The notes: generated by a model from the letters alone, not told the origin. A DNA stretch of 64,000 nt from Corynebacterium sputi DSM 45148 (GCF_000427865.1 NZ_ATYV01000009.1:95060-159059); one strand, 5' to 3'. Shown: positions 56,374-64,000, counted from the stretch's first letter. Translations and numbers: made by a program.

Positions 56374-56955
56374 TCAATAGTTCTCGACACCGTTTGTGCT
56401 GCTTAGCGTCCTTTCATGTACCAGCCGCACATTAAGGAACCGGTGGAGGAGCCCTCCGCCGGAAGGGAACAGCACAATGCCTGACTCAGAACATCCTCTA
56501 CAAAACCCGGGGCTTGACACAGTGTCGCAGGCGTGCTGTTCAGCATCGCCCTGATCTGCCCCTAGCGGTGGCCGCAGACCCCACCTAAGCCCGCCATCAA
56601 ACAGCACCGCATCAGGTTGAAAGCCCTCTACATGAGACCACGTGTCATCCCCGAGGTGCAGCTTGGCTTTGACCACCGTTTTATACACCTGATGAATCAG
56701 CAATCGGCCTTGCGGCTGGCCGTGGACCGACAGCCACGTAGCGCCCTTAGGATTTTCACGGTGCTTGTCCCACAGCGCACCACCATCATCGAGAACCCAC
56801 TGTGAAGGAACGATCGTGTCCTCGGTATCCCACACAGCTCGGTGCCCGATACTCACTTGCTGGCGCACCCTGGTGTTCTTTGCTCCCTGGCGCATGATCT
56901 GCACCTGAGCCTCCGGCCGGCCGGCGAGCCCGAGCAAAGTACCAATTCTGGGCAT
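56374..56955 (-). CDS. Orphan hypothetical protein, possibly fused to an insertion-sequence scar
   Basis: 193 residues, no family recognised. The N-terminal 140 residues look like a real soluble protein (for example WDTEDTIVPSQWVLDDGG and GQPQGRLLIHQVYKTVVKAK). The C-terminal 50 (after about residue 141) have a different character, with several Cys and low regularity. The matching DNA (about 56490-56520, TGTCAAGCCCCGGGTTTTGTAGAG on the minus strand in parts) resembles the end of an insertion element. The gene may therefore be truncated with a spurious tail. No partner genes adjoin it; it starts the accessory part of the window. Confidence 0.45.
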   Translation of the reverse strand: MPRIGTLLGLAGRPEAQVQIMRQGAKNTRVRQQVSIGHRAVWDTEDTIVPSQWVLDDGGALWDKHRENPKGATWLSVHGQPQGRLLIHQVYKTVVKAKLHLGDDTWSHVEGFQPDAVLFDGGLRWGLRPPLGADQGDAEQHACDTVSSPGFCRGCSESGIVLFPSGGGLLHRFLNVRLVHERTLSSTNGVENY

Positions 56956-57079
56956 GACAACATCGTACCGTCTCAGTAGGGTGTTACTACTCTTCCGAGA
57001 AGCAGGTGAGATTTCGAAGCGTCGTTGTCGCTTGGTCTGCGTCGTGTTGTTTTGTGCGGCTATCTATGCGTGAGTATTC

Positions 57080-57790
57080 TCAGGAGGCAATGCGTATCGT
57101 TGCGTTAGCGATGGCCACGGTTCCAATCAGGGTGAGTGTAGCGCCGCTGATGATGGGGCCGTTGCGGGAAAGCCAAGCGTCGAGCCGTCCAAGCGTTGGA
57201 CCCACGCGTTCATGTGCATGGATTCGAACAAATGTCGCGATAGCGGCAGGGGCGATCATGATGGCGCAGTACACAGCGATCCACGCAGTAATTGCGGAAA
57301 ACGAGAGCTCCGTGGTGCTGAGCAATCCGATCACGGCAAGATAGGGCACCATCGTGACGAACTCCACTGCGAAAGCTAGCACTGCCAGTCTGATCAGAGC
57401 GGCGGATGACCCTGCGGTCATGGCTTGCTTACGCCAGCGCAGTAGCGCCCCGGTGGAGGGTTGTTTTGGTGACGATTTGCCCTTGGCAAGCATCAGCCCG
57501 CCAGCGCCAAGTACTACCAGCCCTACCGTGATTTGTATCGCGGCCAAAGAATGATGTGGGAGCTCAAGCAGTAGAGCTCCCCAGTCATCGAGCAGGCGCT
57601 CAGCACCCAGTGCTAGCAGCACTCCGGCGATGAAGTAGGACAAGCCAAGTGTGAGCAAGTAGCAGGCTATTCGCCCAAGCTGGATGCGGCCGGGTAAAAG
57701 CAGTAACCACAGCGGCAGAAGCGAGGTCCCAAAACTAGTGCTGTCAAGTAGTGCAAGCCCGACGATCATCAGGGCCAAGGACACGGTCAC
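57080..57790 (-). CDS. GAP-family (LysE-like) membrane protein
   Basis: 236 residues from GTG 57790, whose last two bases overlap the regulator stop (GTGA); the frame is open a further 15 codons upstream inside the regulator gene. Six membrane helices are visible. ALLDSTSFGTSLLPLWLLLL at the start is typical of the GAP/LysE-like exporters (Peptidoglycolipid addressing protein family). Such proteins export small molecules or surface lipids. Tight coupling to the GbsR/MarR-like gene upstream suggests that the regulator controls it. Confidence 0.75.
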   Translation of the reverse strand: MTVSLALMIVGLALLDSTSFGTSLLPLWLLLLPGRIQLGRIACYLLTLGLSYFIAGVLLALGAERLLDDWGALLLELPHHSLAAIQITVGLVVLGAGGLMLAKGKSSPKQPSTGALLRWRKQAMTAGSSAALIRLAVLAFAVEFVTMVPYLAVIGLLSTTELSFSAITAWIAVYCAIMIAPAAIATFVRIHAHERVGPTLGRLDAWLSRNGPIISGATLTLIGTVAIANATIRIAS

Positions 57791-58272
57791 GACGTTTGAC
57801 CAGCATGGGAAGAGGCACTTCGCTGTCTTTGCCAATCGGCTTTGAGCGCCGGGAGCCGTGCGCCGACAAACTCGTAGAAGTCAGCGATGTCGTCCAGCCC
57901 CTGCCGTCGAGGGTCCCGCTCCTCCAGCATCGCTGATCCTTGACGCAGCAACACCGCCTGGTCTGCGTATCCGAGGGCATCAAGGTCATCTTCAAAAGTG
58001 GATGCATCGATCACGGCGGTGATCTTGTCGACGCGATCTCCGCGTGAGCGTGAGCGCTGCACTAGGCCGCGTGTCTGCAATGCCGTCACGGCCTGAACAA
58101 TCGCGCTGCGACTGACTAACAAAGCCTCAGCGAGCTCATTGATCGACTGCGCTGGCCGGTCACACACCGCAAGGTAGCCGAGCATCCGCCCTGCAACGGG
58201 CGAAAAATTCAAGTGTTCTGTGTAGAACTGTCCGATCTGGTCGGCGAACAACAATTGGTCATCTCTTGCCAT
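57787..58272 (-). CDS. GbsR/MarR-type transcriptional regulator
   Basis: 161 residues from ATG 58272 (MARDDQLLFADQIGQFYTEH). The winged helix has FSPVAGRMLGYLAVCDRPAQ, INELAEALLVSRSAIVQAV and a basic wing RSRSRGDRVDK. The Ala-Gly-Arg-x-x-Gly opening of the helix-turn-helix region is typical of GbsR-like proteins. The ATG lies only seven bases from a TATAAA box on the minus strand, so the message is probably leaderless. A perfect 30-bp palindrome overlaps the promoter and is the likely autoregulatory operator. The exporter-like gene is translationally coupled downstream. Confidence 0.82.
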   Translation of the reverse strand: MARDDQLLFADQIGQFYTEHLNFSPVAGRMLGYLAVCDRPAQSINELAEALLVSRSAIVQAVTALQTRGLVQRSRSRGDRVDKITAVIDASTFEDDLDALGYADQAVLLRQGSAMLEERDPRRQGLDDIADFYEFVGARLPALKADWQRQRSASSHAGQTS

Positions 58273-58285
58273 ATGCACTTTATAG

Positions 58286-58315
58286 CACATATGACAGTTG
58301 AAACTGTCATATGTG
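58286..58315. promoter_or_regulatory. 30-bp perfect palindromic operator
   Basis: CACATATGACAGTT-GA-AACTGTCATATGTG has two exact 14-bp arms. It lies directly upstream of the TATAAA -10 element (58279-58284, minus strand) of the GbsR-like gene, covering its -35 region. Strong candidate for the binding site of that regulator. Confidence 0.8.
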
Positions 58316-58413
58316 TGTGCCGCGTTACCGGGATCATGCGGTCCGCAACCCCGATGCATCTGAGCTGGAGTGGAACTCTGTGCTGGGGAACACCATTAGC
58401 GTTGGGCGAGTGC

Positions 58414-58545
58414 TCACCAGAGTGTCGCATGGATCTGCTCGATGATGACTACCAGACCGAGACCGGCCAGGACGATGCCGGAGATGATCTGACTCTCGAA
58501 CGCGTCGCGGCCCGGGGCGGACCGCACACCTAGCACGAGGATGGG
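58414..58545 (-). pseudogene. C-terminal scar of a MntP/LysE-like membrane protein
   Basis: A 43-codon open stretch on the minus strand ends in a natural-looking stop. It reads FESQIISGIVLAGLGLVVII then EQIHATLW. One membrane helix with a Gly-rich face followed by a short end is like the last helix of MntP-type exporters. No start or upstream domain remains, so it is most likely the remnant of a deleted gene. Beyond it (58546-58655) a CCCCAAA/TTTGGGG inverted repeat (58588-58620) is seen, possibly from an old insertion, and no gene. Confidence 0.4.
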
Positions 58546-58655
58546 CTAACCCAGCAGTTCGGGCCGTTTCGAAAGAAGGTGAAGTGCCCCCAAATTGGTG
58601 CCCTAGGAAGAACTTTGGGGAGCTGATTTAGAGAAACCGCACTGACAGTGTAATT

Positions 58656-60014
58656 ATGGACATGTCACATAAGGTGTCGCTCGCGTCGTTTGAGGCTGGT
58701 GCACTGCCCCCTCGGATCGTGAATGAAGGTCAACCTCGCATGTCCCTACACAGCAACCGCCATCGCATCGGAATCATTGGGCTCGGCTACGTAGGTTTGC
58801 CTACCGCGATTGACCTGGCCAGGAGCGAAAACAACACAGTTGTTGGCTTCGACATCTCCGCGAAAAGGCTAGATATGATTCACGAAAACCGTGTCGATCT
58901 CTCACCTGATCGAAGGCGGCTAATTGACGGATTGCTGTCAAGCGGTGATTTGGAGTTGAGCTCCGATCCAGCAGTGCTACATGAGGTCGAGACGGTCATT
59001 GTGTGTGTGCCAACACCGGTTGATGAACACCGAACACCTGACCTGAGAGCGCTTCGGTCCGCACGAGATGCGGTAGTTGCTTCTGTGCGACCAGGACAAA
59101 CCATCATTGTTACCTCCACCACTTACGTTGGGTGCACAAAGGAGATGTTTGTCGAACCGCTACAGCGTCTTGGGTTCACGGTAGGCGAGGATGTCTACGT
59201 GGCGTACTCGCCCGAGCGTATCGACCCAGGGGTAACGGGCCACGACCCCAGGCTGACGCCACGTGTTCTCGGCGGCTTCACTAACGAGTGTGCGACGCAT
59301 GCAGCGACGGTGCTGGGCGAAACATCGTTAACCCTTCATCATGTCTCTTCGCTCGAGGCCGCGGAGACAACCAAGCTTCTGGAAAACACATTCAGAGCAG
59401 TGAACATATCATTCGTAAATGAATTTTCTGACATGGCCATCGAGTATGGACTGGACATATCAGAAATCATCGGTGCGGCAGCGTCGAAACCATATGGCTT
59501 CATGAAATTTACACCCGGCCCAGGCGTCGGTGGCCATTGCATTCCCTGCGATCCTGAGTACCTACTGTGGGGCATGAAAAAGAAGCACCTGCAGGCTCCC
59601 ATTGTTGAGGCCACCATGAACTCAATTTCGGCGCGCCCGCTGCGAATAGTCCGAATGATCCGGGACGCGTTGAATGACAGTGGAACACCAATTGCCAAAG
59701 CACATGTTCATGTTGCCGGAGTTGCGTTCAAGCCGAATGTTTCGGACGTACGCGAATCGCCAGCATTGGTGATTATGGGCGAACTGGCGTCCCAAGGATG
59801 CACTGTGACTTATAGTGATGCGCACGTTGAGACTGTAACCGTCGACGGCCTAACATTCGAGAAGTCACCATCAGAGGTCGCAGCAGAAGCAGATGTGATT
59901 CTAGTTCATACTTTGCACGAAGGGGAGACTCATGAGGACTGGCGCAAGTTCTCCAGGCCCGTAGTAGATGCTCTTTTTTCAACGACCTCACCCCTGATAT
60001 CTCATGCAATCTGA
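58656..60014 (+). CDS. Nucleotide-sugar dehydrogenase (UDP-ManNAc/UDP-GlcNAc or UDP-Glc 6-dehydrogenase type)
   Basis: 452 residues from ATG 58656; ATG 58740 is a plausible later start nearer the NAD motif GIIGLGYVGLPTAIDLA. The active-site Cys is in GPGVGGHCIPCDPEYLLWG (about residue 290). The C-domain has GVAFKPNVSDVRESPALVI; the D-x-R-E-S-P-A form is more typical of HexNAc dehydrogenases (WbpA/WecC-like) than of plain Ugd. It would supply a UDP-uronic acid to the glycosyltransferase whose ATG overlaps its 3' end by 11 bp. Base composition is more AT-rich than the housekeeping genes, suggesting transfer. Confidence 0.87.
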   Translation: MDMSHKVSLASFEAGALPPRIVNEGQPRMSLHSNRHRIGIIGLGYVGLPTAIDLARSENNTVVGFDISAKRLDMIHENRVDLSPDRRRLIDGLLSSGDLELSSDPAVLHEVETVIVCVPTPVDEHRTPDLRALRSARDAVVASVRPGQTIIVTSTTYVGCTKEMFVEPLQRLGFTVGEDVYVAYSPERIDPGVTGHDPRLTPRVLGGFTNECATHAATVLGETSLTLHHVSSLEAAETTKLLENTFRAVNISFVNEFSDMAIEYGLDISEIIGAAASKPYGFMKFTPGPGVGGHCIPCDPEYLLWGMKKKHLQAPIVEATMNSISARPLRIVRMIRDALNDSGTPIAKAHVHVAGVAFKPNVSDVRESPALVIMGELASQGCTVTYSDAHVETVTVDGLTFEKSPSEVAAEADVILVHTLHEGETHEDWRKFSRPVVDALFSTTSPLISHAI

Positions 60015-61518
60015 AACGCAGGCGGTTGCCGTTAAAAGTGAATTGGCTTTGCCAGGTGAACAGATATCTCCTCCGGAGGGGTCAGCTGCGTTCATCGATT
60101 CTAAAAAATGGGGAGCCCACTCGAGAAGAAGGCGAGACATCCTGCTCTCGGATCCGTCTGCCAGGTCCGCAGGAAAAGTTCTCCTCATTGTCCTAGCGAC
60201 GTTGCCTATGATTGTGTTCTTAGCAATGCGCCTACCGCCCATTTTTCAGGGGCCGGTGATAGCGATCTATGGCGTAAGTGTCCTGTCGGCAACGATCTTT
60301 AACTTTATACTTGCTTTTGGCTTCTATTCGGACCCATCGATTGAGTCTAGTGTCAAAAAACGACATCGGAATACATTTCCTTCTCTTGAAACTAATCCGC
60401 GCGTGACACTGCTTGTTGCAGTAATGAACGAAATCGACGTCATCGACCGGTGTGTGAGCTCGCTCGTCGGGCAAAGCTACGACAAAATGGAGGTCGTTGT
60501 CATTGATGACTGTTCAACCGATGGAACCACGGAAAGACTTCGGGAGCTTCAGGAGATTTACGACTTTGTTTTAATAGCAAGTCCGATTAACGTCGGGAAG
60601 AAGAAGGCACTTGTTCAAGGAGTGGAACAGTCTAGCGGAAGAGTTTTGGCTTTTACTGACTCGGATTGTGTTCTTGCTCCAGATGCGGTTAGCCGCTGTG
60701 TCGATGCTCTGATTATGGATCCGCGACTTGGGGCTGTTTCTGGTCATGCGCGGGCGTTAAACGCCGACAGCACTCTGCTCACCAGAATCCAGGACGCGTG
60801 GTACGAGGGTTCATTCCGTGTGGTTAAAGCCGCAGAGTCATCGGTAGGGTCAGTGACATGTGTGTCAGGGCCGCTGGCGGTGTTCCGGAAAGAGGCTGTG
60901 TGGAACTATTTTCCAGCATGGCAATATGACACTTTTCTTGGCGAGGAGTTTCGTTTTGCCACCGATAGGCAGTTAACAGGATATGTCCTTGGTCAGCGTT
61001 GGGTTGGTTCTCGACTCAAAGCGAAATACTCGGAGGATGACTTCGTCGCTGGTCAGGATTATCCAGAACGACGCTGGCAGGTGGGTTATGTGCACTCGGC
61101 GAAAGTGTGGACTGTTGTACCAGAATCCATGCAGGCTTTTTTGAAGCAGCAGATCCGGTGGAAGAAGAGTTTCATTAGAAATCTCTTGTTCACTGGATTA
61201 TTCATGTTCAGACGTGGGCTAGTGCCGTCGATCTTGTTCTATGGGCACTGTGTGTGGGTGCTGGCTGCGCCGGCCATGGCAGCTTTGCACCTTGTGTGGG
61301 CTCCGCTGATGGGACTGTGGCTTTTGACTGCATTGTACCTGTGTGGGGTTATTCTTAAAGGAACTATGTGGGCCGCTGCATTTGCTTATGAAAACCCTGG
61401 GTCAAACAGGTGGGTGTACAGAATTTTCATGGGATTAGTATCCTCACTGATCCTGTCGTGGCTTTTGCCCTATGCGCTCCTGACGATCCGGCGCGGCGTG
61501 TGGTCAAGGACGTTATAA
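60004..61518 (+). CDS. Processive family 2 glycosyltransferase (exopolysaccharide synthase)
   Basis: 504 residues. A basic N-terminal cytosolic tail precedes two membrane helices (about residues 58-110). The GT2 catalytic domain has VTLLVAVMNEIDVIDRCVSS, VVVIDDCSTDGTTERL and FTDSDCVLAPDAVS (D-x-D-type metal site), and later WQYDTFLGEEFRFATDRQLT. The QxxRW motif typical of processive synthases is present as LKQQIRWKKSFIRN (about residue 378). Three or four helices close the protein. The layout resembles hyaluronan and poly-GlcNAc synthases. Substrate is not fixed by sequence. Together with the dehydrogenase upstream and the deacetylase downstream it forms a polysaccharide locus. Confidence 0.85.
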   Translation: MQSETQAVAVKSELALPGEQISPPEGSAAFIDSKKWGAHSRRRRDILLSDPSARSAGKVLLIVLATLPMIVFLAMRLPPIFQGPVIAIYGVSVLSATIFNFILAFGFYSDPSIESSVKKRHRNTFPSLETNPRVTLLVAVMNEIDVIDRCVSSLVGQSYDKMEVVVIDDCSTDGTTERLRELQEIYDFVLIASPINVGKKKALVQGVEQSSGRVLAFTDSDCVLAPDAVSRCVDALIMDPRLGAVSGHARALNADSTLLTRIQDAWYEGSFRVVKAAESSVGSVTCVSGPLAVFRKEAVWNYFPAWQYDTFLGEEFRFATDRQLTGYVLGQRWVGSRLKAKYSEDDFVAGQDYPERRWQVGYVHSAKVWTVVPESMQAFLKQQIRWKKSFIRNLLFTGLFMFRRGLVPSILFYGHCVWVLAAPAMAALHLVWAPLMGLWLLTALYLCGVILKGTMWAAAFAYENPGSNRWVYRIFMGLVSSLILSWLLPYALLTIRRGVWSRTL

Positions 61519-61524
61519 AAATCT

Positions 61525-61680
61525 ATGGGACATCATCGGAAGAAGCGCGCCTCGAACGGCACGGATAAATTTTACGCAAGTGGACTAGCTAGAATTACAA
61601 GAGTCCTATTAGTAGTGCTTTTCGTCGTCATTTTGGTTGTCAACTATGTTTTTGTTCTCAGCAGGGGACTAATATTCTAG
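61525..61680 (+). CDS. 51-residue single-pass membrane peptide
   Basis: From ATG 61525, six bases after the glycosyltransferase stop, to TAG 61680. The N-terminal half is basic (MGHHRKKRASNGTDKFYASG). One strong membrane helix follows (about residues 25-44, RVLLVVLFVVILVVNYVFVL), then a short tail SRGLIF. No database family is recognised. Its position between synthase and deacetylase, and its basic-plus-helix form, suggest a small synthase partner like IcaD/PgaD in the poly-GlcNAc systems, though it is shorter. The frame has no competing overlap. Confidence 0.6.
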   Translation: MGHHRKKRASNGTDKFYASGLARITRVLLVVLFVVILVVNYVFVLSRGLIF

Positions 61681-61716
61681 CATAATGTTTTGTGAATAAT
61701 TTTAGTGGAGCTATGC

Positions 61717-63279
61717 ATGGGCAAGAAAATACTATCATTTTTTTTGACATCGTCTTTTAGGCTATTGACGATCCTAATAATCGGAGCAACTTTCTTCTCT
61801 GCGTACTTCTTCTGGGACTGGGAGCGAACTGTCGGTTTCAGGTCATCGCCCCCGGAGGGGACTCTTTCAGGGGAGGCTCTTCAGCACATGGATTCTCTAG
61901 GCGGGATATCTGAGATCGACGGGGCCGTGGCTGAACCGATTGTGTTGAGCTATCATGACATTCGTCCTGATAGTGACGATCCGTCCGTCGAGAGCAGCTC
62001 GAGTATTTACACCATTACGCCTTCGTCGTTTCAGGATCAGATGGAGGTTCTTCATAGGTGGGGTTATACGTCGATGACCGCAGCGGAATTCGATTCGTAC
62101 CTGCAAGGCGATTTCGTCCCGTCCCAGAAGAGTTTTTATTTGACTTTTGACGACGGCACATCAGGTTTATACGAGTATGCTGATCCGATCTTAGAGAAGC
62201 TCGGGTTTACTGCAACGTCCTTTTTGATTGGTGCGTACATTGGCGAATATCAACCCTACTATCTGAATTGGCCTAAGATTAGAAAAATGCAAGGCTCTGG
62301 TCGCTGGAGTTTTCAGTCTCACTCGTTTGATTTCCATCATAGAGTTGATGGTGGCAGCGGAGAGGTTCCTGCGTATGCACACAGAGGCGTATCGAACGGT
62401 ATTGTTGAAAGTGACACTGAGTTTAGCGAACGTGTTTCTTCCGACAACGATTCGTTAGATCGTTTATTTCAGGACAATGGATTAGAGCCTGCGACGCAGT
62501 TTTCTTTCCCTTTTTCTACTCCAAGCGCTGCTGATACCAAGGATGATTCTTTTCACAAGGTTGCCGTCGATACACAGGTTGACTCGTTCAATGCGGTTTT
62601 TACGAATCGTCGAAACCCGTTACCTGTTCTCTCTGATCTCGACTCAAACCCTGATGTTCTTGAACGCCTTGAGATCACCTCTGAGCATTCCACTTCCGAC
62701 TTCATCGATATGCTGTACCAGACCCAGTCGATCCCCGTCGGTAGTTATGATGCTCTTACGTTAGATGACTCGTGGTTTCAAGGATCTAGGTACGCTGTAG
62801 CCCCCGTTGATTTCGACCGGCTGCGACGCGGCGATGGTTTTCAGTTTGAGGCAGACACGTTGCTCTATTCTAAGGCTTTTTGGGCTGCTCAGAGAGCCTC
62901 GGGGTGGGATGACTATTCCGTATCTGCGACGGCGAACGCGCTGACGCCGAGCATTTTTGCTGGACTATCTGTCAAGGAGAACTCCGAGGCACATGGTTTG
63001 TTGGTCTACGCTTCCTATTCTCGCTACTCTATTTTTAACGGTGGCACACTTGTCGACTATGGTGACCTGGTCGCTTCGCCAACACATACTCTTAGGATCG
63101 TCACTTCTGGCGAGCATTCTTCTGTCATCATCGATGGTACGACCGTAGGCTCGTTCCGTACTGGCGTGGGTAAGGGAACGTTCTCGTTGGTCTCTAAAAG
63201 AGACGATGTTGCCTATGATTTCCCGGTGTTTTCGAGCGTTAAAACTGGCAGTGCGACTAGTTTTGATGGTGATTACTGA
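61717..63279 (+). CDS. Membrane-anchored polysaccharide deacetylase (NodB domain) with C-terminal beta-rich domain
   Basis: 520 residues from ATG 61717 (GGAG six bases upstream); the frame is open four codons earlier. A signal anchor spans about residues 8-30. The NodB domain starts with IVLSYHDIRPDSD (about residue 72) and has the catalytic Asp-Asp in FYLTFDDGTSGLYEYADPIL (about residue 145) and the zinc His pair in FQSHSFDFHHRVDG (about residues 203-209). The domain is like PgaB/IcaB. About residues 345-515 form a separate Ser/Tyr-rich, beta-strand-like domain (WDDYSVSATANALTPSIFAG, HTLRIVTSGEHSSVIIDG) suggesting a jelly-roll carbohydrate-binding module. It probably modifies the polymer made by the synthase upstream. 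Confidence 0.8.
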   Translation: MGKKILSFFLTSSFRLLTILIIGATFFSAYFFWDWERTVGFRSSPPEGTLSGEALQHMDSLGGISEIDGAVAEPIVLSYHDIRPDSDDPSVESSSSIYTITPSSFQDQMEVLHRWGYTSMTAAEFDSYLQGDFVPSQKSFYLTFDDGTSGLYEYADPILEKLGFTATSFLIGAYIGEYQPYYLNWPKIRKMQGSGRWSFQSHSFDFHHRVDGGSGEVPAYAHRGVSNGIVESDTEFSERVSSDNDSLDRLFQDNGLEPATQFSFPFSTPSAADTKDDSFHKVAVDTQVDSFNAVFTNRRNPLPVLSDLDSNPDVLERLEITSEHSTSDFIDMLYQTQSIPVGSYDALTLDDSWFQGSRYAVAPVDFDRLRRGDGFQFEADTLLYSKAFWAAQRASGWDDYSVSATANALTPSIFAGLSVKENSEAHGLLVYASYSRYSIFNGGTLVDYGDLVASPTHTLRIVTSGEHSSVIIDGTTVGSFRTGVGKGTFSLVSKRDDVAYDFPVFSSVKTGSATSFDGDY

Positions 63280-63716
63280 GAGTTCCCATCTGTGCGATGG
63301 GGACTAACCTGCATCTTTCCGTGACCCCAGATTTTGCCGGCTGCTCCGGCGGCTTGAGCCGTACTAGGGGCATATTCAGCCCAATGAAATCACTCTTAGG
63401 CTCATATCTGGTTGCTGTTGTACCTGATCTAGTTTTTCCAACGTGATTATAAGGTTGAAGTATTTGTGGGTTGGTGACCTGGAGGGAAGCCGATCTTGCG
63501 GCTTCGCTACTCGCGCTTTGGGGCTGCGGCCGGTCGAGGTTGGTATTTGGTCGACGGGCCCAGAAACTCTTTTTTCGGGGCTCAGGGCATTTTGTCAATG
63601 ACTCGCGGGATGCGCGCAGGTCCTGTGATCCAGTCAGCCGAACCCGAGGACAGTGCGAGCAAGACACGGCAGGCTGTGCGATGCCAGCTCACAAGCGCCT
63701 CGGTGTCTAGTAAAGG
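63280..63716. other. Gap between deacetylase and insertion sequence, no clear gene
   Basis: No credible gene is found. A small hairpin CCATC-TGTGC-GATGG (63288-63302) directly follows the deacetylase stop. GAAGCCG-N6-CGGCTTC (63486-63505) forms another. Base composition shifts from AT-rich to GC-rich about half way, so the region may be a join between the exopolysaccharide locus and older chromosome. The last eight bases before 63717 could be the target duplication of the insertion sequence. Confidence 0.4.
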
Positions 63717-64000
63717 GGCTCTTCACGTTTCGGAGTGCGTAGTTGACCGCGGGGTGGGGTTCGGGGTGGCACAACATATAGGGGTCCTGGCCGGTACAAG
63801 ATGAGAGTTACGACGCTTCCATCCAACCGAACCAGGACCCTACTGTGCAGCCTACTACTGGCAACCTCGTCGCCGACACCATCTGCCGGACCGCCGAGAT
63901 CGGCCTGACGATCACCGGTGCCGCCGACGCCGGAAACATCACCATCATCGACGCCACACCCGTGTCCGCGAGCAACACCTGCCCTGACTGCGCACAGTCC
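63717..64000 (+). mobile_element. ISL3-family insertion sequence, left end (truncated by window edge)
   Basis: The sequence GGCTCTTCACGTTTCGGAGT at 63717 resembles the terminal inverted repeats of corynebacterial ISL3 elements such as IS31831 (GGCTCTTC-type). A transposase reading frame follows on the same strand. The right end is outside the window, so intactness cannot be judged. Confidence 0.8.
63845..64000 (+). CDS. ISL3-family transposase, N-terminal part
   Basis: The reading frame from GTG 63845 gives VQPTTGNLVADTICRTAEIG, then an Ile/Thr-rich stretch and VSASNTCPDCAQS at the window edge. The C-x-x-C is the start of the N-terminal zinc ribbon of ISL3 transposases, which binds the inverted repeats. 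Only 52 codons are visible and no stop is reached. Confidence 0.8.
   Translation, partial: MQPTTGNLVADTICRTAEIGLTITGAADAGNITIIDATPVSASNTCPDCAQS

Noticed and set aside
58213..58533. 106-codon plus-strand frame over the palindrome
   Set aside because: It runs through the operator and the antisense of the gene scar; Cys/Met-rich with no motif.
58588..58620. Terminator for the gene scar
   Set aside because: The CCCCAAA/TTTGGGG stem has a 19-base loop and no U-run on either side at a useful distance.
63257..63667. 136-codon minus-strand frame before the insertion sequence
   Set aside because: It overlaps the end of the deacetylase and reads as low-order Pro/Arg/Ser sequence with no ribosome binding site; kept as non-coding gap.

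Overview
The window is typical actinobacterial chromosome and most probably comes from Corynebacterium or a close relative. The evidence is an AftD-type arabinofuranosyltransferase beside a DUF2613 gene, a DUF3068 (PorA-family) gene, a dnaK-grpE-dnaJ-hspR operon with HspR operators (HAIR), SigH-type promoters, a class II aldolase next to DUF3151, and an ISL3 element with an IS31831-like end. No species can be named from the sequence alone.

Layout. 1-9.7 kb: cell-envelope genes (DUF3068 protein, membrane acyltransferase, AftD, DUF2613), a universal stress protein, and a YhgE/Pip membrane protein coupled to an unusual ATPase. 9.9-16 kb: tRNA-Gly(CCC), dcd, a UDP-glucose dehydrogenase, a stand-alone AlbA_2 domain protein next to a helically phased GAAACT/AGTTTC array, a small exporter, an AlkD-like protein and an alanine aminotransferase. 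16-28 kb: the heat-shock block, dnaK-grpE-dnaJ-hspR and clpB, each with a SigH-like promoter and two HAIR operators. Between them lie a DUF1023 hydrolase with a small partner, a nitrilase-family amidase and a globin-reductase. 28-34 kb: a frameshifted FUSC transporter gene, a hydroxyacid dehydrogenase, an acyl-CoA dehydrogenase, and an MFS exporter divergent from a MarR regulator with two operators. 34-42 kb: a cytochrome b561-like protein with a long Pro/Gly/Ala repeat, a DsbA/CcdA thiol-redox pair, and an ABC exporter with a two-component system. 42-56 kb: conserved housekeeping genes (rhodanese-like, pyrE, YhhN, TrmH, GH76, fba, DUF3151, FUSC, purA, tatA, glpQ).

56-64 kb is accessory. It holds an orphan hypothetical gene, a GbsR/MarR regulator plus GAP-family exporter behind a perfect 30-bp palindrome, a gene scar, and then an AT-richer gene run: nucleotide-sugar dehydrogenase, processive family-2 glycosyltransferase, a 51-residue membrane peptide and a membrane-anchored NodB deacetylase with an extra C-terminal beta-rich domain. 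The window ends in the left end of an ISL3 insertion sequence. This gene run looks like a synthase-dependent exopolysaccharide system. It parallels PNAG/Ica and hyaluronan systems but matches neither, and it is the best candidate here for an undescribed system.
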